Position numbers and translations under genes: made by a program
Shown here: positions 34,001 through 44,961 of the stretch, one piece after another
Layout: the number at the start of each line of letters is the position of its first letter
How positions within the stretch are numbered: the first letter of the stretch is position 1
Notes under the pieces: model-generated
Databases searched by the model: none
The model's input: the letters and a program-made list of their open reading frames with translations, nothing else
Told to the model about the DNA's origin: nothing
Source: Streblospio benedicti
Taxonomy: Eukaryota; Annelida; Polychaeta; Spionida; Spionidae
DNA length: 64,000 nt
NCBI GenBank assembly: GCA_019095985.1
Contig: CM032664.1
Location: 58,636,682 to 58,700,681 of the forward strand
Direction: 5' to 3'

Positions 34001-35855
34001 TAAAATTTTAAGTTGAGAAAGGGAATTTAAGTGACCATTTTCTGATACTAGTATCCCATTGAATAATCAATTAATACTACGCTAGAAGAACATTCTATAT
34101 TTAAAGTTAAATAAAAAATGAATGAAAAATAATGTGATAATCTAATGATTTCACATGATGATCATCAAAATATTTCGATAATTTCGTGAAAAAAAGTTAA
34201 TCAATGATGATTTTGAATCTTTTAAGGATACTTGTACCGATAGCGTTAACATCAACAGACACTACACCCAGTTGGTGGCCTTCAAGAGTGTGCCGCAATT
34301 CCAGTTTATCATTTTGCCTGAAAAGGAAAAACATTAACCAAATCCTGATTTTGAATTTGATTTTTTTTAAACAAAAATTAAAACAAAAAAAGAATATTTC
34401 TTTTGATATCAAAATGATAATTTTCCTGCATTTCGTAACATTTCATTACGTTACCATCGAAAAACTTTGACTGTATCATCAACAGATCCAGTCACAATGT
34501 GTTCTGTTCCATCCTTCTCATTCTTTCCCCAAGCACAGCTCCAAATGCTGTCTTCATGAGCTTGTTCTTCTTTGTGAACTAAAGAATACTGTAAATAAAA
34601 ATAACTTTTACAACCAAGCTGTAAACTATATGCACCAAAATATTATCAAAACAAATTTGTGTGGAGTTAACTTATCATTTGAACTTTCAGAAAGTTATCG
34701 AGGGTAATATTTATAAAAAGAATTGCTGATTACTGATGATCTTCATCGACTCCCTCAACAGAGGCAATAAATAGGGTTTCTGCCGGCTGTCCAAAACTAT
34801 TTGAAATCGATGCTGGATGCAAGGTGTCAAGGTTATACCCTGGCTTTTTTATTACAGTGCAATCCCCATTAGTTTATATGACATAACCGACACTGTTCAA
34901 TCATCGGTCCACAATTTTGGTTTAATCATCGAATACTGTCGCACTGAGTCTGAACACTAAAAAAAGGCACAGTAACTGTATACATGTATATCAATGCCAT
35001 ATGCGTCATGGTTCCAAGCAATGTACAGCACACGTTAAATTTACATGGGCCATATGGCACTGTAAGACAGGATTTTACTTTAGATCTACTAGGCCTAGGT
35101 CTTGCCGATAATCAAAAAACTTTCTCACCTCAGGTATGAGGACTGGTTTTAAGATATATACTAGAAAAATAGTTTAACAGTTTTGGAGATAATTCCATGA
35201 TTCCGATTCTCTCCCCTAACCTGAAGACAACAACATAGCCTATCTAGCCTAGACTCTAGGGCTGTGTTTGTTTTGAACCCATGTATGCAAATTATGCAAC
35301 GCGAACGACGAGTGGGGGACGAGTGTGTGTGCGCTGGGTGGGACACTTTTTCCCACCTGCCGCTTGTTGCTACACTTCACAAAAAACGAACGCAAACCTC
35401 ATCTGGTGTGAGTGGAAAAATATTTTGCCTCCTTTTTTAGTTTCTTCAATCAAAATAGGAATAATGTCTAGACCAAGTCCGATCAAATTCATCTTCCAAA
35501 AAATCAATTTGACATGTTAATTTGACATGTTAATAAGTCATCCATCTTTCTACACTTTTTCTTCTCGTTTGCCACTTCGCCGTTCACGTTTTCACAATAC
35601 TGTGCATGCGTGAAATGTGTGGACCCGTGTGGAAATAATGTGCTAAACGAACGCAACCTAGGTATTTTCAGCCGGTGTATGGTGGGCGATAATTCAACGC
35701 GTACTATATAATCACATGTAATATTGACAAGAACAAGAAACCTTAGGATTTGTGCACACCACTTATAACATTGACGATTATTACGTACAAGTGGTGTATT
35801 ATTTGACTAGTAAATCAATCAAATCATCGTTAAAATATAATAAATAGCTTACCAT
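31076..35855 (-). CDS. WDR61: WD repeat protein 61 (SKI8 homologue)
   Basis: Ten coding exons, minus strand: 35853-35855, 34455-34588, 34238-34317, 33580-33666, 33150-33298, 32935-33028, 32741-32834, 31753-31845, 31308-31386, 31076-31165; 903 nt, 300 residues (human 305), all GT-AG. Exon 1 contributes only the initiator ATG. Seven WD40 repeats are visible from tags such as [51 protein letters not shown] and [11 protein letters not shown]. The [18 protein letters not shown] block is diagnostic for WDR61. The protein is a propeller scaffold shared by the cytoplasmic SKI RNA-decay complex and the nuclear PAF1 complex. A Cys replaces the usual Ser in the THFxSxSSDK stretch at the exon 8/9 junction. 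Confidence 0.96.
31467..31650. mobile_element. foldback element in a WDR61 intron
   Basis: Nearly perfect hairpin: left arm reads CATAATAAAACACAACAG ... GATGCTTTCTCAAG and the right arm is its reverse complement with few mismatches; loop is only a few A residues. Length 184 bases, arms about 90. Confidence 0.75.
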
Positions 35856-37088
35856 TTTACTTTTCTGTTACCCAGGAAATTTGACATATATTATTTTTTG
35901 TTGTACATAGTAAATTGTATAGATATGTAGCACACAGAAGATACCATGCTCAGCTTTCCTTAATCCCCTACTCGTAGACAGCTGACTAGAGTGAGTGTAA
36001 CTTATTTAATCAGCATTTCCTTTGGCATTTACAATGCATAGATCACTTTTCAGCGACTTTTATTACTGGAATAAGAAGACAAATAATTTTTCAGCAATAT
36101 TGCATCATAGGTTTTTAGTATGTCAAATTCCAGCATAGCACCTGTCAACATGGCCGCCTGATATGTAAACAATGTTGTAAAATAACTCTATTTCCGCTAT
36201 TATTTATATACTTATTGCTATTTTATGCTTAAAACATCCGAATACGTATAGTAATAAATACAATGTATGTTGTTTATTGTTTTATCTTGTTTAAGAAAAT
36301 GGTTAAAGTACTAAAATGTAGATTTGACTAAAAGTTTTCTGTGCAGATGGTGTTTCCAGGTTATCTATTAACTAGATCTAATTACTGGTAGTTGATATTA
36401 ACTAATTAATTAACTAATTAGAATAAGGGCCTTCTTTTCTAAAATATGAAATGTGTTTGAATGAAATTTTGTCATTATACTTTTAGAAACATCATATTAC
36501 ACATGTGAAAGTTTCGTATGGTAAAGATCGGACATGCCTTTTAATATATTTGATAAAGATCTATATTCTTAAGCAAACCCTCACTTCCGTTTCCTGTCTG
36601 TGCGCGTCTTTTTTTGACAACAAACGCACGTCTGCCATATTGTAAATAAACAAGGAAACATATACGTGTGTCCTATTTACGTAAACAAGATAACGTCTGG
36701 AACGTGTAGCGTATACTATTGCTTAACAAAGGAAATACAGCGTTTGGTGTACAGAGTTTCACGTGATTGTTTGGCAAGGTACGGTATTTGCTGTATTAAC
36801 TTTGGCTATTTTAAAGCCCCAGGAAACTTTCATTAGCAGCCTCTGCTCTAAAACATGTCCAGTGTGTTATACCATGATACATAAACAATGTATTTTAATT
36901 CACAACTAAGAAAATACAACACCTTTAAGTACAGAAATATCATGTCAAAAACGGCCACTTTCCCGTGCATTTATATGGTAACGTGTCTTTCTATCACCTC
37001 ACGGGGGTGAAATCACATGACTTATGACGCGGGTTTCCTTGAGAATTGTACAATTTCATCGCATTTCTTCTGAGCATGTAGTTATGTA
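35856..37088. other. divergent WDR61/TTC23 intergenic region
   Basis: No coding exon seen. It should include the WDR61 promoter. ACATGGCCGCC at 36150-36160 resembles a YY1 site found near start sites of housekeeping genes, but this is a weak hint only. Confidence 0.4.
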
Positions 37089-37222
37089 CTTAAGATAAAT
37101 CCAGTGTTTAAACTTACTACTTCAAAATTTTCAGCCTTGACACCTGTAGAGTTCCTACAACTTCGGAGAGGGGCTGCCCCCGTGGGCAGTAGTGAATTTA
37201 AACACTGGATTTATCTCAAAAT
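37089..37222. mobile_element. small foldback element
   Basis: Arms AAGATAAATCCAGTGTTTAAA and TTTAAACACTGGATTTATCT face each other across about 85 bases that include GGGGCTGCCCCCGTGGGCAG. Confidence 0.6.
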
Positions 37223-37379
37223 TCATCTGCACATATATTTGATATAAATTTTCATATACTGTACTTACAATTCATACTTTCGGAGAATATCCCCTAAATC
37301 CAATTAATATTAACATCTCAGAAAACACCATACGTTAGCTTTATATATGTGTTAGATGTTGCTTCAGAGTGCTTCAGGA

Positions 37380-37720
37380 GATAGTACTGCTGCAATCAAG
37401 ATGTGGTCTGACTAATGACTTGTACAGATCGATGTTTCCCCGATGTTTTCAAAAGACCTGATTAAGCCTTGTTGACGATCCACTTTTGCTACCTGATGTT
37501 CTGCGTGAATGTCGTTCATTGGCTGGTCGTCAATCACAACTAATCGGTCTTTCCTTCTGTCATTGCTGAAGCTTCACATTGTCCATTGTTGTATACTTAT
37601 GGTGAGGGTTCTGTCGTCTTTGGTGAAGTTCTTTGCATTTTTTGGCATTGAGCTTGAGTTGTGATTTTCTGCTCACTGTACATGTTGCAATGCTTGGATA
37701 TCCTCTCGTAGTATGTTAGA
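37380..37720 (-). pseudogene. LINE reverse-transcriptase fragment
   Basis: Minus-strand translation, over shifting frames, gives LKLNAKKCKEL and then DLYKSLVRPHLD, matching the conserved LN.KKTKEL and LYK.LVRP.LEY blocks at the C-terminal end of non-LTR reverse transcriptases (CR1/Jockey/RTE-like). In-frame stops and frame changes show it is dead and only about 110 codons long. Confidence 0.55.
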
Positions 37721-37954
37721 ATTTGAGTTTTCTTTGATACTTAAAAACAGCTTGGCATTTTCTACAAACAGGCTAGGGCTATATAATTATGTACTAGTAT
37801 ACCAAGAAGCAATAATTATTGTTCCATACATTGGATACTCCAGTTTGTATTCTGTTGCAAAATGTTTACACCGGTATATGATTTGTAATCTTGTATATTT
37901 TTTATATTTTACAGCAAAGTGATAATTTCAAAGGGTCAATAACCAATAGGAAAA

Positions 37955-40900
37955 ATGTCAGACGACGACTTTTTCTCAGATGATGAAAAGAATAAAAATT
38001 CTAGTGTTGGCAGCTTAATGCCAATTGTTGAGGTACCAAGTGAAAAAGGAAGCCAAAAAGCTCTATCCACTGCCAGAACTGAATCCGAAGCACCCAATAG
38101 CCATAGAACTCAAGATGATATCAACAGTGATGAGTATGTAAAATGTTATCTCTCAATTTTTTTATCACCTAGATTCTGTATAAATATCTTAGAAAGACAA
38201 AACCATCATTCTGTAATCGATGAAAAAAAATATGTATTGTTATTAAACTTCAACAGTCTAACAATATCTATGTTTATTCATCTATGTGATAACGTTTCTT
38301 GCATCTTTATATCTGTTGTTTCAGTGTAAGTGAAGAAGATTTATCACCTGGTGAATATGAACATAATAGAAGTAGACATACATCTAAAAAGAAAAGAAAA
38401 ATGAAAGGTCGAAACGGACATAATCATGTTGATATGACCCCACCTGACAGACTATTGAAGAAAAGTGAAAAGAAAGCACGAAGATATGCTGAAAAGAATA
38501 AAGTATGTAGTCTTTCATATACATGTTTATTGGTTTCTTAGGACGTATATTTCTATTTTTATTAATTTAATTGACATTTTTTGATATTTTAGGATAATGT
38601 TATTGTCTATCTTGTGCTATAGAACAATCTATTGAATAGAGTATAGCATTAAGCATTAATAATTCAGATTGATGCTTCCATGAAAGAATATGTTCGCTGC
38701 ACAGCATTAGCTCGCATTGTTTATGGAGATGGTCATTGGAAATTAGCAAGAGCGTATGCAGACCTGGCAGCTGCATACTTTGACCTTAAAGGTAATTTAC
38801 TGCTTATTGACTAAAGTATGTATAAGTATAAGTATAAGTAAGTATAAGTATAAGTAAGTATAAGTATATTTATTTTGGAAACAAGTCCATAGAATTAATT
38901 GAAAATAGATACAATCCATACAGATGAATAACATTATCACAAATGTTCCTTAAAACAGGAGTTCAGTCAATATTACTGCTGTAAATAAAAAAATGAGAAG
39001 ATAAACTATTTTCACTTTGAAATAAGCAACATCTAAATTTTTGTATTGCTATTCTCATAAGTATGTTAAAACAATCAATATTCTTATTTTAAAAGTTCTG
39101 AGAAACACTACATCTATCTAGTTTAAAAAGAGCTCTAAAAACATTGTTGTATGCAACGGACACTTTCTTATAACTACTCTTCCTATAAGATGCCCATAAC
39201 TGACAACAGTAAAAATTACTACAGTAGGTTTTAAAAAGTTGAACTTCAGCATTATCATTGTAATGTTATCATCATATATACAGACCCTTTTCAGACATCT
39301 GCTTGGTTAATTTTAATCTGAGATTTATGCTGCATTTGCGTGCTTCTTCCCAACTCTTAAAGATACGCGCTTCCCATATGGAAAATTCAATCCAACGGAT
39401 GTTCATAAATCATTGTATTTACCAGTCGGAAGCTCGGTCTACCAAACAAGATCCGATTTCACGGCTGGTAAATACGACTGGGAGTGCCATTCGAGTGAAT
39501 TTTATTTACCATATGGGAAGCTTGTATTTTCGAGTTGGGAAAAAGCACACAAACACACCATTATTACCACATGATCATTAACAAGACAAAGGAATTTAAT
39601 GTGGATTTCTCTACTTCAAACGGAGTATATTTTTATATTTTTTCATCCACTTATTATCTGTATTTATGTTTAAGGTTATCCTGCTCAAGCGCAGAGCCAC
39701 TGTGATACTGCAAGAAACATAATGATGAATAGCGTTCAGCTAACCACAGAATCTACAGAAAGACATAAAATTCTTGAAGTTTTAGTAAACATACACTATA
39801 CACTTGGAAGAGCACTAACTGCAGCCAAGAAATATCCTTTTTTCAAGCTACATGTTTGATAGATTTTTGAAATTTTTGATGTAAAGTTTGTGTGCATAAA
39901 ATTTAAATGTATAAGCTATGTGCACTGATATGGGATTGAATGTTCTTAGTGCAAACAAATTTAGCTGTCAAGGGGACCTTGAGGTTGTTTTTATCATTAG
40001 AATTCATTTATTACTCATGTTCCTTCAGTTTGTCTTACCATGCAATACTCGTTTATTACTATTTTTATTATTTTTCATTTTGATTTATGAGACCATAACA
40101 TATTTTAGTTATCAATCAATCAATCAATCAATCAATGTGTTCACGTTTCTTAACCATTTAAGGGGAGTAGGGTACCTTGAGGGTGTTTTTTTTTCATTAG
40201 CTTTCATTTATTACTATTTTTATTATTTTTTATTTTGCATTATGAGATCATAATATATTATAGTTGTCAAACAATCAATCAATGTATTCATGTTTCTTAA
40301 CAATTTAAACATTGAATGATGCTGAACAAGCTCTGTATAAAGCTGAAAAAATTGCAAAAGAACGCGCCAAACTGTCAGAAGTATCCGATGAAAGCATAGA
40401 AAATTGGAACATAAAAATATATCTTGCAATAGCAAGGCAAGTTGTGGAGTTGGTGTATTTTGCATATTTAATATCCACTAATGTAATTATTCCTAAATGT
40501 ATATAACATTCAAATTACTTCATTCATTCACCGGTACATTATGATTGCAGATTAAGCGGAAAAGCACAGAAAAATGCAGCTGCCACTGGATATTTTGAGA
40601 AAGCGTTGGAGGTGTTGAAAGATAAATATGGTGATGATTCAGTAGAGCTGATTCCCGTATATCAAGGCTTGGGGAAAGTGGAACAAAATAAAGGAGATCA
40701 CGCCAATCATGAGCGGGCTCTTGAAATGTTTATACAAGCTCACTCCATTGCGTCAGCTCAGTAGGACTCTTCTATTCGCGCTATTTTTAATGGATTCTTT
40801 CATATCAATGCATTTCATGTTCTTATCTCATCAATATTTTTATATATCTAAAAAAAAAATCGTGTTCTTGTATCATTTTTAAAAATATGAAAAACAATAT

Positions 40901-43900
40901 GGATTCGATAATTCATTAAAAACAACTGAAGTAATATTGTGTATCACAGATATCAAGAGGGAAGTGTAGAAATCGGAGATACAGCGCGTGCATTGGCCAC
41001 AGCTTACGCTAAAGTTGGAGAAACTGAAGCTGAAAGTAAGTAACGTACAGTAGAACCTCCAATTAAGACCACCTCTCTATTGAGACCACCTCTATATTAA
41101 GACCACTTTTCACGGTCCCGAACTTTCATATAACTTCCGGAATGAACCACTGTATAGGTGGTCCTAATAGAGAGGTTCTACGGTACTCAAACAAAATTAT
41201 TCAATAGATATTAACAATCAACTTATGTTGAAGTGCTCGGCAATTTCAGGAGCAACTTCACATATTCCTAACTGATCCTTATTATGAACAAGAGGTAATT
41301 ATTGAGGCTGACAATGTTGTTGGCCTCATCATAGGCTATGCCAACTTAAAAGCATGAAATAACAATCCAATACTGTAAAACTAGAAATATTTGTATTAAT
41401 TATTTCATGTATCCTATACATAGCATATGGTCTCATTTTGTATTCTGTTGTTCTGTCTATGCTATCAAATAATAATTTCCGGACATAAAATTTGTCAAAA
41501 TTTGTTCTAAAAAGGTTTTATTGAAGCTTTTCGGCTCTACAGAGCCCTAATCATAACAATACATTATATTATATACAGCGGAACTTATATATGGAATGGC
41601 AATTTATAAATATGCTTCACAACATCACAGTCTCTAAACATATCACTACTGTTCTTATTTTTCATGTTGGTTTTAACTATTTACTTAGTTGTAACTCTAC
41701 TATTGATATTTACTTGTCTCTTACTATTGTGACTTTCATAACTAAGACACCCACCAGATTCTAAAAACATGATTGTATTCTAAAAACAATCTGGTGGGTG
41801 TATTAGTTATGAAAGTCATTTTTTTTACCCCCACCACATATTACCAAGTTTACGATGTTTCCTTTTTAGAGCACAAGTGACGTATGCAAACTATACTGCA
41901 TTACAAATCTGATACTACATTTCAAGTATTCAAATCGGTTAATTTTGTGATTCGAACTAGTTATTATGTTTAAAATAATGTTGAAAATTGCCAAAAAAAA
42001 GTCAATCTACATTTATTTTTACACTTTCCTAGTTAAGGTCTCAATAGTTGCTTGTTTAATGTGTAATTACGTTTATTTCCAGGCTAAATGTGGGGCACAT
42101 TTAGCCTGGAAATAAACGTTAATTACACATTTTTTATTTTTTTACAAATTTACAAATTACTTTTTTTAATGTTGATACTATGCTATGATTATCATGAATA
42201 TTTTATGATTTAGTATCTCTAGTTTACATGTAAATATTTATCTCTTATTATTACAACTACAAATTACTTTTTTTTTTAATGTTGTTACTATGCTATGATT
42301 ATCATGAATATTTACTGATTTAGTATCATCTGAGAGTTATCTTAATGAAGCCCTCGTGAACTATCAAACAGTCTATGGGCCTCATCATGAAAAAACTGTG
42401 GAAGCAGAAGATGAACTCGCAAGGCTTATGATTAGAACAGAAAGACAACAGGCAAGTGAATCAATTGGTAATAACTGTAAAGAAGCAGAGTTACAGGATC
42501 ATTCCAATTATCTAGCTAATTAATCATCAGCCATTCATAAAACAATAAAATGAAGGAGCTAAACAACAATATGGATAAATATATTGAACAGATTCATTGG
42601 ATTTCTTACTGTATATTCATTTTGAGAAAAATCCTTTATACTTGCTTATAAGCACTTCTTGACAAGAAAAAAAAAAATATTTGGCTATCTTTTTCATATA
42701 GCAATAGAATATCTCCATATCTCCATATGAGTAAAAATAGCATTGTATAGTAAACATTGTACATATTCCAATAATACCACCCCTCGATGCCGGGTCCATG
42801 GTTTTATTCAACTGATAGAATATATTCATGAATAATTAGATGGCCAAAAATTTGTCATTCCAGATTTTTTCTTTTCTAACTAAAATATTTGTCAAAGAGT
42901 TTAAAATCACAGTTACTGGTTCCCATTGGTATTAACCGGCAATTATATTCTCTGTAAAATGTTTGTGTTGCAGGAAGGAATAGATTTGCTGAAATCCTCC
43001 ATGTCCAACAAGCATGAAGTTTATGGTGAATATTCTGCTCAGGTGGCGGAGACTTGGAAACTCTTGGGCTCAGTTTATTTAGCTCAAATGGATAATGAAA
43101 AGGCGTTGAGAGCATTTAAAAAGGTACATCATCTATTTTGTGTTGTCATTTAGTGGAAATGTAGTTGTCTGTATTATTGCTAATATTAACCCAATAATTG
43201 AAATTGAAAAAATCTAATTGAAATCAAAGCAAGAGAATCATATTTAAGACAAAATATTACTGGTAGTATTAATGCGCTTGTGTACGCATTTTGACGTCAG
43301 TCGAAATTGGACTTGATTTCCTGAATCGTTGTTTTAGAACGGCATGATAATTATGTTAATTTGCTATAGAAATATTACTTGTCTATACATAATTAACACA
43401 TAATTCTGCAAGTAAGTAATGGCAGATGAAGGGTTTTAGTTAAATGGGATTGCAACTGAAGCTACAAGTAAGAATTCTATATCTGCATGCTCAAACAAAG
43501 CAGAGTTGGTCATGCAAAAACACACCTACAAAAAACAGTGTTTTTTTCTGGGTTGGGTTTTTGCAAAGTGGGTTTTTCTGGGGTTCTCCAAAATAACATG
43601 AAAATCATCAAATAGAGCTGTTTCAGTTAAATGCTTTGTGTTTCTCTTACAGTGTCACAACATCGAGTGCTTAGTATATGGACAAAATAATAAGAAATCT
43701 AAAGACACTCAAAGGACAATAGATCTTTTATTGGCGTAAGTGATTAGTTGTATATATTCACTATTTAAACATGTATTTGTTTAGTATTCCATTCAAATTT
43801 AATGATGATATATAACTCAATTTACAGAAATCCTAGATTGGCGTCAACACATAAAAAGTCAAAGGGAGAAGAGCTAAAAGACAGGCCCAGATTTAATGCA

Positions 43901-43948
43901 TTAACATCGTCTAAAGCTCCACTTGGTGGTTTCAAAGCTACATTTTAA
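37955..43948 (+). CDS. TTC23: tetratricopeptide repeat protein 23 family
   Basis: Eleven coding exons: 37955-38133, 38325-38502, 38668-38791, 39675-39831, 40311-40436, 40551-40760, 40950-41035, 42324-42451, 42974-43123, 43653-43735, 43828-43948; 1542 nt, 513 residues (human TTC23 447). The N-terminal 120 residues are acidic then Lys-rich and low in complexity; the rest is TPR-like helices. Family tags: EYVRCTALARIVYGDGHWKL, LVNIHYTLGRAL, LGKVEQNKGDH, EYSAQVAETWKLLGSVYLAQ. The known mammalian protein is ciliary, in the EvC zone of Hedgehog signalling. Intron 4 is AT-AC (U12-type); introns 5 and 8 use GC donors. TTC23L is the alternative paralogue name. Confidence 0.9.
38815..38868. repeat. (TAAG/TATAAG)n short tandem repeat
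   Basis: Interspersed TATAAG and TAAG units in TTC23 intron 3, running into TATTTATTTTGGAAACAAG. Confidence 0.75.
39335..39550. mobile_element. imperfect foldback in TTC23 intron 3
   Basis: GTGCTTCTTCCCAACTC and GCGCTTCCCATATGG at the left are mirrored by CCATATGGGAAGC and GAGTTGGGAAAAAGCAC at the right. The 92-codon open frame across it looks like chance. Confidence 0.55.
39832..40310 (+). other. U12-type AT-AC intron of TTC23
   Basis: The donor is ATATCCTTTT, the U12 consensus, and the intron ends TTTAAAC. A branch-site match TTCTTAAC lies at 40294-40301, about ten bases before the AC end. No GT donor is available near the exon end, and joining here restores the frame (AA + A, Lys) and the TTC23 similarity on both sides. 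The 3' part of the intron is tandemly duplicated (about 39972-40158 and 40160-40310). Confidence 0.88.
40109..40136. repeat. (ATCA)n microsatellite
   Basis: Six to seven ATCA units within the U12-type intron of TTC23; a shorter run is at 40272-40282. Confidence 0.8.
41048..41183. mobile_element. pogo/Tigger-like MITE
   Basis: Ends CAGTAGAACCTC and GAGGTTCTACGG are inverted and flanked by TA on each side (41046-41047, 41184-41185). The internal AAGACCACCTCTCTATTGAG is typical of Tc/mariner-superfamily Tigger-type ends. In TTC23 intron 7. Confidence 0.75.
41731..41817. mobile_element. short hairpin element
   Basis: Arms GACTTTCATAACTAAGACAC and GTATTAGTTATGAAAGTC with CCACCAGATT/AATCTGGTGG next to a loop that itself repeats ATTCTAAAAAC. 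In TTC23 intron 7, about 200 bases after another hairpin motif (GGCTCTACAGAGCC at 41543-41556). Confidence 0.65.
42061..42128. repeat. near-perfect 68-bp palindrome
   Basis: GTGTAATTACGTTTATTTCC and its complement flank AGGCTAAATGTGGGGCACAT. Only a small loop; stem about 31 bp. Confidence 0.8.
42152..42327 (+). repeat. tandem duplication spanning a TTC23 3' splice site
   Basis: ACAAATTAC ... TATGCTATGATTATCATGAA ... GATTTAGTATC occurs at 42152-42217 and again at 42259-42327. The second copy ends in the acceptor and first bases of exon 8 (42324). Confidence 0.75.
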
Positions 43949-44961
43949 GCGCATTGATGAATATATTTTATAAATGAAATAATGTTGTAAATATAATATA
44001 TTAATATATTTAATATATTAATATTTAATATATTTATTTTCCATCTGTGATGACACTCGATTGATTAGTAATATGTTATATGAGTAGGGGTGAGAGATCA
44101 GACAATATCTCACGGAGTGTGGAGTTTGACAGAACAAGTGAGCGCAGAGAACGAGGATGTATCAGTTTTTCCACTTCACCTCTCAGCCAATTAGAATCGG
44201 TTATTTTCAGCAAATGAGAGAACAAATTCTATGCATACTTAGTGTAGTTATTTCAATATGTCTATTGTAACTACAGTCTTTTCTTTGACAACATTATTAC
44301 AAAGGAAATCATGGTAGTAAGTTGTAGATCCAATGTAAATACATGTAAATGGTTTTGCATAATGCATATCGGTGCAAAATACTTTTATATCAATGACCAT
44401 GCAAGGATAATTTTTGGTAATTAGTAGAGGACGGTGTTAATCTTCACCATAATGATTATAAGATAATTGTATTGAATATGTGGATTTGTACCATGTTTGT
44501 CAAACAACATGTCGCAATAATGTTGTACTTCTTGTTTTGAATGTCATTGTATTTTCTGTGATAAATTATGATACATATGTATTTTTATAATAATGATGAA
44601 AAACAAATACTTTTTAATGCTTCTTTAATAATTGTTATACATTAACACACTCTTGTCAACATGAACTGGTGACTAGTCTATTTGGTATTACAATTATTTA
44701 TTATAATAGAAGTGTTTTCCCTTTATAACCTACATTTCCCCATATACTTCCCCTTATAATGTTAGACCCGATATATTTTCTAAAAGATTGCATTGCAGTC
44801 AAAATAATTTAGCTTTTATTTCTATGCTAAAATGTAAATGGCTTATTCCCATTTGAATATTCCCCCCATACCACCAATCTATCACAGTATTAAACAATAT
44901 ATATTATATTATAATAATTTTAACACATTTAACAACTGTATGACAATGGCTTAGGCAACTG
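43949..44961. other. TTC23/CFAP144 convergent 3' flanks, no gene
   Basis: Very AT-rich, with an (AATATATT)-type run at 43995-44036. Presumably holds both 3' UTRs; no exon or RNA gene recognised. Confidence 0.45.

Noticed and set aside
38815-38868. CRISPR-like array of short repeats
   Set aside because: Units are 4-6 bases with no spacers, a plain microsatellite; nothing resembling a CRISPR array occurs in the window.
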